NCBI GenBank assembly: GCA_031291615.1
Contig: JARLIS010000010.1
Location: forward strand, 62,001 to 126,000
Source: Parvibaculum sp.
GTDB taxonomy: Bacteria > Pseudomonadota > Alphaproteobacteria > Parvibaculales > Parvibaculaceae
Reading direction: 5' to 3'
DNA length: 64,000 bases
In this document: in pieces, positions 17,756-26,855 of the stretch
Layout of the letters: every line of letters begins with the position of its first letter
Numbering within the stretch: the first letter of the stretch is position 1
Made by a program: the position numbers and the translations under genes
The notes under the pieces: model-generated
Told to the model about the DNA's origin: nothing
Seen by the model: the letters and a program-made list of their open reading frames with translations, nothing else
The model's database searches: none

Positions 17756-20494
17756 TCACTCCGCCGGCGAAAGCGCTCCCGTCGCGGCGGGCGTGCCGCG
17801 TTTGAAGATTGCGGGCAGCACGTTGATGAAGGAGAGCAGCACCGCCGCCGCATAAGGCACCGACTGCACCAGCAGCACGGCGACCCAGAGCCGGGAGAGG
17901 CTGTCCGAGAAGTCCTGATTGAGCAGGAAGGCGAGCGCCAGGCCCCAGAGTGCAGTCAGCATGACGGCCTCCTCGCGCACCTGAATGAGGGCGGCGGCGA
18001 GCGGCGGCTTGTCCTCGCATTTCGGCGTGCGGAAGAAGGGCTTGCCCGAGGTCACCATGCCGTTGAGCATCGCTTTCGCCACCGTATGCGTGAGCGCAAG
18101 CGCGGCGACGCCGGCGCCGAGGCTTTCGATGAAGCTGCAATTCTTGACGCGCACGGCATAGAGCCAGAGCGAGCGGATGAACTTGAAGGCGAAGCTGCCG
18201 ATGGTCGGGATGAGGAAGGCCGCGACCGGGAGCTGCACCATCTTCGGCTCGTAAAGCGCGAAAGCCGAAAGGCCGATGCTCGCCGTGGTGAAGAGAAGCG
18301 CGAGCCCGTCCGCGAACCAGGGCAGCCAGCCGGCAAGGAAGTAATAGCGCTGCGCCGCCGTCAGCCCGCCCTTGCGCGACCAGGGCGCGAGCGCGTCCCA
18401 GTGATGCTTGACGATCTGCACCGCGCCATAGGCCCAGCGGAAACGCTGACCGATGTAGCCGGCAAGCGTGTCGGGCGTGAGCCCCTTGCCAAAGGAATGG
18501 TTGACGTAAACGCTGTCATATCCGGCGCGATAGAGTTTGATGCCGAGCTCCGCGTCCTCGCAGATGCACCACTCGGCCCATGCGCCGACTTTCTCGAGCG
18601 CGGATTTGCGCACCAGCGTCATGGTGCCGTGCTGAATGACGGCGTTGAAGTAGTTGCGCTGGACCATGCCGATATGGAAGAAGCCGGCATATTCCCAGTA
18701 GCACATGTTCTTGAACAGGCTTTCGTGGCCGTCGCGATAATCCTGCGGCGACTGCACGAAGGCGACATCGTGCTTGGCGAAATAGGGCACCATCATGCGC
18801 AGCCAGTCCGGCGACACCTGATAGTCGCTGTCGATCACGGCGACGATGTCGGCATCCTTCGCCGTCATCTTGAGCCCGTAGTTGAGCGCGCCCGCCTTGA
18901 AGCCCGGCCAGTTTTCAAGATGGAAGAAGCGGAAGCGGTCGCCAAGCTGGGAACAGACTTCGCGCACCGGCTGCCACACGCGCGGATCTGTGGTGTTGTT
19001 GTCGAGAACCAACACCTCGAAATTCGGATAGTCGAGCTTCGAGAGCGCGATCAGCGTATCGCGCACCATTTCCGGCGGCTCGTTGTGGATCGGCACATGG
19101 ATCGAGACCTTGTGCGACGGATAGCCTTCCGCCGGCTCGAAGGGCTTGAAGTGACGCTCGCCATGCCGCGTCCAGATGACCTCGACGAACTCGATCGCTT
19201 CGGCGAGCAGCACGACGAGGAGCAGGCCTTGCGCGAGGAAGAGGAAGGACCAGACGACCGTGTCCACCGACGATAGATAAAGCCCAGTCACCGAAAGCCC
19301 CGCCCAGGCGAGCGCGGAAGCGGCCACCTGCGTGACGATGGTGAAGATGACGACGCCGACCGTCTTCACATGCTGGCGGATCAGCATGAAGACGACGGCG
19401 AGCACCAGCGCAAGGCCTGCCGCGATGGAGGCCCACATGCGCCATTGCGGCGCTTCGGAGATCGAGCCCTTCATCGGGAATTTCGGCTGGCGCTCGGCGT
19501 TATAGATGCCCCAATAGCTGCCGGCCGCGCCTTCTTCGCTGGCCTTCCACGGCTGGTCGAAGGCTTCCATGACGTAATAGGTGAGATCGGCATCCTTGGC
19601 GCGGTTCAGGAACTCGCGCATGAAGGTCGCCTGATTGACGAGCGAGGGTACGGCCTCGCCGGACAGCTCGGCTTCGGGAATGCCGGGATAGGGCTTGCGC
19701 GGAATGATCTTGCCGCGGCTCGGCCAGCCGACCTCGGTGATGACGATGGGCTTGTCGGGATAGGCCTTGTGCAGCTCGTCGACGCGCTCGAAGACGGCGT
19801 CGACCGCCTGATTGATCGGAATGCCTTCCCAATAGGGCAGGATCTGCACGCCGATATAATCGACCTCTTTCACGAGTTCGGGATATTTCAGCCAGATATG
19901 CGGCGGCTCGGCGGTCGAGACCGGCTTCCAGACGCTCTTCTTCACTTCGCGGATGTAGTTGATGAGATCGCCGACCGGCAGGTCGTTGCGGAGCAGCGAC
20001 TCGTTGCCGACCAGCACGCGCACGACATTGCGCTTCGGCGCCACCTTGATGAGATTGGCGACTTCTTCCGCGTTGCGCGCCTTGTCGGCATTGATCCATG
20101 CACCCACCGCGACCGAAAGCCCGTCCTGCGCGGCGAGGTCCGGAATGTTCTCCTGCCCGCGGATCACGCTGTAGGTACGGATGGCCTGCACGGAACCCGA
20201 AAGCAGCCTGAGGTCCGACGCGATCTGATCGGAGGTGGGATTGATGTTTTTGGTCGGGTCCTGGTTGATCTGGTAGGGGCTGTAGGAGAAGCCGACGATT
20301 TCGCCGGTCCAGGCTTCCGCGTCATGCGGCTGGTTGAACGCCGCCCAGATTGCAAGATTGGCGAGAATGACGATCGGCAGCACGAAAACGAGAAAACCGG
20401 CGATGCGCGCCAGCGACCCTTTTCGCGAAAGTCGCTGCGGATTGTCCGGGAAGTCGGGATTGGGCTCTAGGCTTTCGGGGGAAGCGTTGTCCAT
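17756..20494 (-). CDS. ndvB: NdvB-type glucan synthase: GH17 plus GT2 domains
   Basis: About 912 residues. An N-terminal membrane anchor (residues ~31-52) leads to a GH17-like periplasmic domain with LVGNESL (Glu165, acid/base) and VITEVGWPS (Glu254, nucleophile). Further membrane segments (~360-440) precede a GT2 domain with HNEPPEMV, VLDNNTTD, VIDSDYQV (DxD), CICEDAELG and QRFRWAYG, the processive Q-x-x-R-W motif; more membrane helices follow. This order is that of Bradyrhizobium and Pseudomonas NdvB, which make periplasmic cyclic beta-(1,3)/(1,6)-glucans, the GH17 part acting as a transglucosylase. ATG 20494 lacks a good ribosome site; a GTG lies 39 bases upstream. Confidence 0.85.
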   Translation of the reverse strand: MDNASPESLEPNPDFPDNPQRLSRKGSLARIAGFLVFVLPIVILANLAIWAAFNQPHDAEAWTGEIVGFSYSPYQINQDPTKNINPTSDQIASDLRLLSGSVQAIRTYSVIRGQENIPDLAAQDGLSVAVGAWINADKARNAEEVANLIKVAPKRNVVRVLVGNESLLRNDLPVGDLINYIREVKKSVWKPVSTAEPPHIWLKYPELVKEVDYIGVQILPYWEGIPINQAVDAVFERVDELHKAYPDKPIVITEVGWPSRGKIIPRKPYPGIPEAELSGEAVPSLVNQATFMREFLNRAKDADLTYYVMEAFDQPWKASEEGAAGSYWGIYNAERQPKFPMKGSISEAPQWRMWASIAAGLALVLAVVFMLIRQHVKTVGVVIFTIVTQVAASALAWAGLSVTGLYLSSVDTVVWSFLFLAQGLLLVVLLAEAIEFVEVIWTRHGERHFKPFEPAEGYPSHKVSIHVPIHNEPPEMVRDTLIALSKLDYPNFEVLVLDNNTTDPRVWQPVREVCSQLGDRFRFFHLENWPGFKAGALNYGLKMTAKDADIVAVIDSDYQVSPDWLRMMVPYFAKHDVAFVQSPQDYRDGHESLFKNMCYWEYAGFFHIGMVQRNYFNAVIQHGTMTLVRKSALEKVGAWAEWCICEDAELGIKLYRAGYDSVYVNHSFGKGLTPDTLAGYIGQRFRWAYGAVQIVKHHWDALAPWSRKGGLTAAQRYYFLAGWLPWFADGLALLFTTASIGLSAFALYEPKMVQLPVAAFLIPTIGSFAFKFIRSLWLYAVRVKNCSFIESLGAGVAALALTHTVAKAMLNGMVTSGKPFFRTPKCEDKPPLAAALIQVREEAVMLTALWGLALAFLLNQDFSDSLSRLWVAVLLVQSVPYAAAVLLSFINVLPAIFKRGTPAATGALSPAE

Positions 20495-20689
20495 CGGGTG
20501 TCCAGAAATATCCACCTGGGCGATTGCCTGCACCGCGCGGCGCGACGGCCCAGCTCCGTCGCGCTCGCCTTGAAGATGGGCGGCCCAGCCTGACTTAAGG
20601 CAAGGCCGATGAACCGCCCATGAACGGATGCGCGTCCGGTCACGCGCATCCCGATATCCTATCCGCTTTCCGTCGGCCGAAGCCTCGCG

Positions 20690-22435
20690 TCAGTCGGCCG
20701 CGGCGGGAATGCGCGCGCCGGCCGGCCGGGCCTGCGCGCCCCGGACAAGCCGTCCGTTCAGCGCGCCCGTCGGCTCTCCGTTGCGGAAGGCGACCGCCCC
20801 CGAAACGATGCTCGCCGTATAGCCGTCCGTCTGCTGGATGAGCCGCTTTCCGCCCGCCGGCAGGTCGTTGACGATGCGCGGCGAGAACAGCCGCAAGTGG
20901 TCGAAGTCGATCACATTGACGTCGGCCTTCATGCCGGGCGCGAGAATGCCACGATCGAGCATGCCGATAAGCTCGGCATTGCGCGAAGTGAGCCCGCGGA
21001 TCAGCCATTCGAGCGGCAGCTTGCGCCCGCGCGTCCGGTCGCGGCCCCAATGGGTGAGGAGCGTGGTCGGGAAGCTCGCATCGCAGATGATGCCGCAATG
21101 GGCGCCGCCATCCGACAGACCGAAAGCGGTGTTGGGATGCGTCAGCATCGTTTCGACATCGGCGAGGCTGCCGCAGTAATAATTCATCAGCGGGAAATAG
21201 ATGAGCGCCTTGCCGTCGCGTTCGAGCATCAGGTCGAGAATGACCTCGCGCGGATTCTTGCCCGACCGCTCGGCCCGCGCCTTCACGCTGTCTTCCGGCG
21301 CCGGCTCGTAATTGGGGTTCTCGCCCAGCGCGAACATCTTGTGATAGCCGACGCAGAGCATTTCGATGATTTCGCCGGCGGGATAGGCGGGCTCCTCGGC
21401 GAGGAGCTTCGCGCGGAACTCGGGATCCTTCAGCGCCTTCACCTGCTCCTCAAGCGGCGCGCCCCAGATCTGGCGGAAGGTCTGGTGCATCACGAATGGA
21501 TTGAGCGAGGAGGTGAGGCCGAGAAGGATGCCCGTGCCGCGCGGCGGCACCTGGCCCTTGATCGGCAGGCCCGCTTTGTTCGCTTCGGAAATATTGTGCA
21601 GCACGCGCGCCCAGACATCTGGCCAGCGGTCGTCCTGCTCGATGGTGATGGAAAGCGGCCGCCCGGAAATCTCGACCATGCCGCGCAGCATGGCGAATTC
21701 GGCATCGGTGTCCTTGAAGTCGGCGATGAGCTGGAGGACGCCCTTCTGCGCCTTGCCCATCGCGCGGGCAATGCCGTGAAGTTCCATGGCTTCGGCCTTG
21801 AGCGTCGGCGTCGAGCCGCCCTTCACATCCTTGTGCTTGACCGTGCGCGAGGTCGAAAAGCCGAGCGCGCCCGCATTGAGCGCCTCGACGACGAGACGTC
21901 CCATTTCCTCGGTTTCGGCTTCGGTCGCAGGCTCAAGCGCCGGCGCGCGCTCGCCCATCACATAGGCGCGCACGGCGGCATGAGGAACCTGGAGGCCGAC
22001 ATCGAGCGCGAGCGGCGAGGCTTCGACCGCATCCATGTATTCGGCGAAGCTCTCCCAGTTCCACTTGATGCCCTCGGCAAGCGCGGACCCGGGAATATCC
22101 TCGACGCCTTCCATGAGGCCGAGAAGCCATTGGCGCTGCTCGGGCTTGCAGGGCGCAAAGCCCACGCCGCAATTGCCCATGACGGCGGTGGTGACGCCGT
22201 GGAAGGTCGAGGGCTGGAGATAGGGGTCCCAGGTCACCTGGCCGTCGTAATGCGTATGCACATCGACGAAGCCCGGCGTCACGATCTGGCCTCTGGCGTC
22301 GATCTCCTCGCGGGCCTGCCCCGCGACCTTGCCGATGGCGACGATGGTCCCGCCGTCGATGGCGACATCGGCTTCGATCGGCTTGGCGCCGGTGCCGTCG
22401 AAAACGGTCCCGCCCCGGATCACGAGATCATGCAT
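20690..22435 (-). CDS. N-acyl-D-amino-acid deacylase family amidohydrolase
   Basis: 581-residue metal-dependent amidohydrolase of the D-aminoacylase type. The N-terminal strand region DLVIRGGTVFDGTG leads to the metal-binding VDVHTHYDGQVTWD; the distinctive VMGNCGVGFAPC carries the Cys that ligates metal in D-aminoacylases. Further conserved parts are GFSTSRT, LSDGGAHCGIICD and a C-terminal GLTSRNAELIGMLDRG...PGMKADVNVID. ATG 22435 has GGGAGGAT. A closely similar paralogue lies at 38888-40624 on the other strand. The natural substrate could be any N-acyl-D-amino acid or another cyclic amide; the gene is 86 bases downstream of the crotonase gene. Confidence 0.88.
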   Translation of the reverse strand: MHDLVIRGGTVFDGTGAKPIEADVAIDGGTIVAIGKVAGQAREEIDARGQIVTPGFVDVHTHYDGQVTWDPYLQPSTFHGVTTAVMGNCGVGFAPCKPEQRQWLLGLMEGVEDIPGSALAEGIKWNWESFAEYMDAVEASPLALDVGLQVPHAAVRAYVMGERAPALEPATEAETEEMGRLVVEALNAGALGFSTSRTVKHKDVKGGSTPTLKAEAMELHGIARAMGKAQKGVLQLIADFKDTDAEFAMLRGMVEISGRPLSITIEQDDRWPDVWARVLHNISEANKAGLPIKGQVPPRGTGILLGLTSSLNPFVMHQTFRQIWGAPLEEQVKALKDPEFRAKLLAEEPAYPAGEIIEMLCVGYHKMFALGENPNYEPAPEDSVKARAERSGKNPREVILDLMLERDGKALIYFPLMNYYCGSLADVETMLTHPNTAFGLSDGGAHCGIICDASFPTTLLTHWGRDRTRGRKLPLEWLIRGLTSRNAELIGMLDRGILAPGMKADVNVIDFDHLRLFSPRIVNDLPAGGKRLIQQTDGYTASIVSGAVAFRNGEPTGALNGRLVRGAQARPAGARIPAAAD

Positions 22436-22521
22436 GGCTATCCTCCCGAATGGCTCTGAATGGCGTTTCCGGCGAGTTTAGCGGATTTTGTCCGCCCCGT
22501 GAGGCTCGAAAGCAGCTTACC

Positions 22522-23307
22522 CTAGCTTTTCTGCTGCTGGCCGCGCTGACGGATGCCCTCGCGGCGCTCTTCGATGGCGGATGCATTGACCTTTTTGTTC
22601 CGCTCGCCGGAGAATTTCCGCTCGGTTTTCAGCGCTTCGCCGAAACTCTGCGCAAAGCCGTCATTGATGAGCTGCTTATAAGCGGGCAGGCATTCGGGCA
22701 CCACGGTCAGCATGTCTTCGGCAAGCTTGCGTGCGGTCGCCAGCAATTCGCCCGCAGGGACCACGCGGTTGACGAGGCCCCATTCGGCGGCCTGCGCGGC
22801 GGGCAGGAAATTGCCGGTGAGCGAAAGCTCCTTCGCGCGGTAGATGCCGATGGCGCGCGACAGCTTCTGCGACAGGCCCCAGCCCGGCAGAATGCCGACG
22901 CGGGCATGGGTGTCGGCAAAGCGCGCCGCCTCCGAGCAGATCAGCACGTCGCAGGCCAGCGCCAGTTCGAAGCCGCCGGTAATGGCGACGCCGTTGATCG
23001 CGCCGATGACCGGGCCCGAGAAACGGCCGATGGAGGTCACCGGATCCTTGTCGTCGATGGTGCCGCCCACCGTGCTCTCGCCCGAGCCAAGCTCCTTGAG
23101 GTCGAGCCCGGCGCAGAAGGCCTTGCCCGCGCCGGTCAGAATGGCCACCCGGACCTCCGGATCGGCTTCCAGCGCGTCGAAGGTTTCGGCGATGGCGGCC
23201 CTGAGTTCGCGCGACAGCGCATTCATGGCGGTCGGCCGGTTCAGGGTGACGGTGGCGATCCCACCCGACTTTTCGACCAGGATTACCGCTTCGGCGGAGC
23301 TTGTCAT
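22522..23307 (-). CDS. Enoyl-CoA hydratase (crotonase family)
   Basis: 261-residue crotonase. The substrate loop is AFCAGLDLKELG, and the oxyanion-hole segment is PVIGAINGVAITGGFELALACDVLICSEAARFADTHARVGILPGWGLSQKL. Glu in the ITGGFELAL segment is present, but the second catalytic Glu of mitochondrial-type hydratases (usually G.xPExG) is replaced by the GILPGWG reading. So the activity may be hydratase, isomerase or another crotonase reaction. ATG 23307 has TGGAG upstream. The Lys/Arg/Gln-rich end (EERREGIRQRGQQQKS) is a tail. Confidence 0.87.
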   Translation of the reverse strand: MTSSAEAVILVEKSGGIATVTLNRPTAMNALSRELRAAIAETFDALEADPEVRVAILTGAGKAFCAGLDLKELGSGESTVGGTIDDKDPVTSIGRFSGPVIGAINGVAITGGFELALACDVLICSEAARFADTHARVGILPGWGLSQKLSRAIGIYRAKELSLTGNFLPAAQAAEWGLVNRVVPAGELLATARKLAEDMLTVVPECLPAYKQLINDGFAQSFGEALKTERKFSGERNKKVNASAIEERREGIRQRGQQQKS

Positions 23308-23479
23308 CTTATAGTCTCCATAATGTCGCGAGTTTTAATGCAATTCGGGCTGGGTTTGCTCTATCAGAGGGGGCGTTAGGTCGCAATCAGGCGGCCCCGA
23401 AACCGCCCAAGCCTCGGTTGACCTTGCACAGCCATTCGGACAGCATGCGCGCCCTTGGAAACTTGAGAGGCTCGATCTT

Positions 23480-25366
23480 TTGAGCATCGCCTCATCCGAC
23501 GGCGCGCAACGCATGAAGCTAGCGCTCCACGTCGCTGCGATCGGCGTCGTATTCGGAGATATCGGAACAAGTCCGCTCTACACGATCCGTCAGTGTTTCG
23601 ATCCCGCCGTGGGGTTGAAGCCCACGCCGGAGAGCGTAGCGGGAGTCCTGTCGCTTGTGTTCTGGGCCATCACGCTCATCGTGATGGTGAAATACGTCAT
23701 CTTCATTTTGCAGGCCGACAACAAGGGCGAAGGCGGCGTGCTGGCCCTCACCGCGCTTGCGCTGAAGAAGGCGCCACCGAGAAGCTATCTGGCGATCGCG
23801 CTCGTCGGCGCGGGCATGCTCGGCGCGGCCTTCTTCTATGGCGACGGCATCCTGACGCCCGCAATCTCCGTCCTCGGCGCCGTCGAAGGCCTTGAGGTCA
23901 TTTCGCCCGCCTTTAGCGGCATGACCGTGCCCATTTCCGCCGCCCTTCTCATTGTCCTTTTCCTCGCCCAGAAGAACGGCACCGCCCGCGTCGGCGCCTG
24001 GTTCGGCCCGGTGATGACGGTCTGGTTCGTGACCATCGGCGTGTTGGGCATTTACGGCATCATCCAGCATCCCGCCGTTCTTGCCGGTCTTGATCCGCGT
24101 GCCGGCCTGTCGCTTCTGCTCAGCGGCCAGACGCGTCCCTTGCTGCTTCTGGGCGCCGTCGTGCTCGCCATCACCGGCGCAGAGGCGCTCTATGCCGACA
24201 TGGGCCATTTCGGCCGCTCGACCATTCGCCATGTCTGGATCAGCCTCGTCTGGCCGGCCTTGGTGCTGAACTATTTCGGCCAGGGCGCTCTGTTGCTCTA
24301 CAATCCGGAAGCCATCGCCAATCCCTTCTATCTGCTCGCGCCCGAATTCCTGCGCATTCCGCTCCTGATCCTGGCGACCATGGCGGCGATCATCGCTTCG
24401 CAAGCGGTCATTTCCGGAGCTTTCTCGGTGACGAGCCAGGCGGTCGAACTCGGCTGGCTGCCGCGCGTGCGCATCCGCCACACCTCGGCGCGTGAATCGG
24501 GCCAGATCTATGTGCCGCAGATCAACGCCGCGCTGATGGTCGGCGTGCTTGCCGTGGTTCTTGGTTTTGAAACATCCGCCCGCCTTGCCTATGCCTATGG
24601 CATCGCCGTCACGGGCACGATGGTCATGACGACCTGCATCGGCTTTTATTATTTCCGCCGCATCGCCGGTTGGCCGCTCATTCCCGTCGCGGCGCTCGCA
24701 CTTCTCTTCTTCACCATCGACATGAGCTTCCTCGTTTCCAACCTGACCAAGGTTCTGGAAGGCGGCTGGCTGCCATTGGCGATCGGCTTTAGCCTCGTCG
24801 CCGTGATGGAGACCTGGCGTCGCGGACGCCGCATTCTCGCCGAACAGTTCCTCGACGGCGCCGTCCCGCTGGAAACGCTTCTGAAGCAGGCGGCCGACCA
24901 GAAGATCCAGCGCGTCAAGGGCGCCGCCGTCTTCCTCACCTCGAACCTCGACATGGTGCCCACCGCGCTGTTGCACAATCTGAAGCACAATCAGGTGCTT
25001 CATAAGCGCGTCGCCTTGCTGCGCGTCAGCGTCGCCGATACGCCGCGCGTACCGCTGGGCGAACAGCTTCGCGTCGAGACGCTGCCCAACGGTTTCGCCC
25101 GCATCGAGATCAGCCACGGCTTCATGCAGACGGTCGACGTGCCCGAGGCGCTGGAGCGCTGCCGCACCCACGGCCTCGATTTCCCGCCGATGGAAACGAG
25201 CTACTTCGTCAGCCGCCAGACGCTGGTGCACGAGCACTCCTCGCGCATGCCCGCCTGGCAGTCCCGCCTCTTCATTCTGCTGATGGACTATGCGCTGACG
25301 CCGACGGAATATTTCCAGCTTCCGCCGAACCGCGTCGTCGAACTCGGCACCAAGACGGAAGTCTAG
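23480..25366 (+). CDS. kup: Potassium uptake protein Kup
   Basis: 628-residue KUP/HAK/KT-family K+/H+ symporter of the inner membrane with about 12 helices in the first ~430 residues. The family signature GVVFGDIGTSPLYT stands near residues 20-33, followed by ADNKGEGGVLAL and GDGILTPAISVLGAVEGLE. The last ~200 residues are the cytoplasmic domain. The start is TTG 23480 with GAGAGG ten bases upstream, which gives the usual family length; ATG 23513 is the alternative. Its TAG stop shares CTAG with the stop of the convergent CoA ligase. Confidence 0.93.
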   Translation: MSIASSDGAQRMKLALHVAAIGVVFGDIGTSPLYTIRQCFDPAVGLKPTPESVAGVLSLVFWAITLIVMVKYVIFILQADNKGEGGVLALTALALKKAPPRSYLAIALVGAGMLGAAFFYGDGILTPAISVLGAVEGLEVISPAFSGMTVPISAALLIVLFLAQKNGTARVGAWFGPVMTVWFVTIGVLGIYGIIQHPAVLAGLDPRAGLSLLLSGQTRPLLLLGAVVLAITGAEALYADMGHFGRSTIRHVWISLVWPALVLNYFGQGALLLYNPEAIANPFYLLAPEFLRIPLLILATMAAIIASQAVISGAFSVTSQAVELGWLPRVRIRHTSARESGQIYVPQINAALMVGVLAVVLGFETSARLAYAYGIAVTGTMVMTTCIGFYYFRRIAGWPLIPVAALALLFFTIDMSFLVSNLTKVLEGGWLPLAIGFSLVAVMETWRRGRRILAEQFLDGAVPLETLLKQAADQKIQRVKGAAVFLTSNLDMVPTALLHNLKHNQVLHKRVALLRVSVADTPRVPLGEQLRVETLPNGFARIEISHGFMQTVDVPEALERCRTHGLDFPPMETSYFVSRQTLVHEHSSRMPAWQSRLFILLMDYALTPTEYFQLPPNRVVELGTKTEV

Positions 25367-26820
25367 CCCTTCGCCTTGATGCGTTCCGCCCTCAAGGCCG
25401 AACGGCGCAGCTTGCCGGCATCGTCGCGCAAGGGCTCGGACGCAACCTCGAAGGTTTTCGGTATCTTGTAGCGCACCAGCCGCTCGCCGAGATGCGCGCG
25501 CAGCGCCTCGACGTCGAAACCGCCCGGCGCGTCGACGATGGCGTGGATCGTATTGCCCATGTCGTCGTCGGGAAGGCCGATGACGGCGGAGGAGCGCACG
25601 CCCGGAAAGGAATCTATCGCCGCCTCGACTTCGGCCGGATAGATGTTGGCGCCGCCGGCAAGGATCATGTCCGTATGGCGGTCGGCGAGATAGAGATAGC
25701 CGTCCTCATCCATCCAGCCGATATCGCCGATCGACTCCCATCCGCCTTCGATCTGCTTCGAGGTCGCGCCGAGATAGTGATATGTCGTGCCGGGGCCGCT
25801 GAGCGGCCGCATGTAAACCTCGCCGACCTCGCGCGGCGCGAGCGTCTGCCCGTCCGCGCCGACGATCTTCATCTCGCAGGTGAGGGCGGGCTTTCCGACC
25901 GAGCCCTTGTGCAGAAGCCACTCCTCGCCCGTGATCCAGGTCGCGCCCTGCGCTTCCGTGCCGCCATAAAGCTCATGCACGCGCGAGGGGCCGAGCCATT
26001 CGATCCACTTTTCCTTCAGCCAGGCCGGGCAAGGCGCGGCGAGATGCAGCATGATGCGCAAATGCGAGAGGTCGTATTTGTTCCGGACGTCTTCCGGCAG
26101 GTTCCAGATGCGGTGCATCATCGTCGGCACCAGCATCACCCAGTCGACCTTGTGCTCGGCGAGAAGCCGCAGCGTATCTTCCGCATCGAAGCGCGTGGTG
26201 ACGACAATGTGATTGCCGAGCGTGAACCCGATCATCGAAAAGCTGAACGGTCCATTGTGATAGAGCGGCCCCGGCACGAGCTGCGCCCGGTCGATCTCCT
26301 GTAGCAGACGCGGCGCGAAGGGATCGAACATACCCGGCTCGTTCGAGACGATGATCTTGGGCCGTCCCGTCGAGCCGCCCGATGTCGGCGCCTTCCAGTA
26401 GCGCGCAATCTTTTCCGGCAGTTCGGCATCCGACAGGGACGGATCGGGCTCGAAATCGGCGTCAATGCAAGGGACATCGCCATGTGCGCCCTGCGGCGCG
26501 CCGACGACAAGCGACGGCGCCGCCACCTCGACGATCGCTTCGCGTTCGAGCTTCGGCAGCCGCGCTGAAATCGGCTGCGGCGTGGCGCCGAGCTTCCATG
26601 TCGCAAAACAGGCCTCGTAGAAGCCGATGCCGTTCGGCAGGCCGATGGTGACGAGATCGCCTTCCTTGACGCCCAGTGCGGCATAGGCGCGGGCGAGACG
26701 GTTTGTCCGCCGGTCGAATTCCGCCCGCGTCACCGTGCGCCCCTCATGGGTGATGGCGGGCGCGTCGGGGTTGCGTGCGGCCCAGAAGGCGGGAATGCGT
26801 CCCATGGGAAGAGCTGGCAT
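25363..26820 (-). CDS. AMP-dependent acyl-CoA synthetase, short form
   Basis: 485-residue ANL ligase. The P-loop is changed to APTSGGSTGRPKIIV; the later motifs HELYGGTEAQG, SIGDIGWMDEDGYLYLADRHTDMILAGGANIYPAEVEAAI and RDDAGKLRR (catalytic Lys) are complete. This short form with GGSTGRPK is typical of the bile-acid/steroid CoA ligase branch (BaiB-like and related). ATG 26820 has GAGGACTAG. It reads toward Kup and the two genes overlap by three bases at a shared CTAG. A sterol- or terpenoid-like acid substrate is a guess from the branch. Confidence 0.88.
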   Translation of the reverse strand: MPALPMGRIPAFWAARNPDAPAITHEGRTVTRAEFDRRTNRLARAYAALGVKEGDLVTIGLPNGIGFYEACFATWKLGATPQPISARLPKLEREAIVEVAAPSLVVGAPQGAHGDVPCIDADFEPDPSLSDAELPEKIARYWKAPTSGGSTGRPKIIVSNEPGMFDPFAPRLLQEIDRAQLVPGPLYHNGPFSFSMIGFTLGNHIVVTTRFDAEDTLRLLAEHKVDWVMLVPTMMHRIWNLPEDVRNKYDLSHLRIMLHLAAPCPAWLKEKWIEWLGPSRVHELYGGTEAQGATWITGEEWLLHKGSVGKPALTCEMKIVGADGQTLAPREVGEVYMRPLSGPGTTYHYLGATSKQIEGGWESIGDIGWMDEDGYLYLADRHTDMILAGGANIYPAEVEAAIDSFPGVRSSAVIGLPDDDMGNTIHAIVDAPGGFDVEALRAHLGERLVRYKIPKTFEVASEPLRDDAGKLRRSALRAERIKAKG

Positions 26821-26855
26821 CTAGTCCTCGGTTTTCTAGTGGGCCATCATGCGGA

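Noticed and set aside
19370..20470. A 366-codon plus-strand frame opposite the glucan synthase.
   Set aside because: No motif or ribosome site; the minus-strand protein has intact GH17 and GT2 residues.
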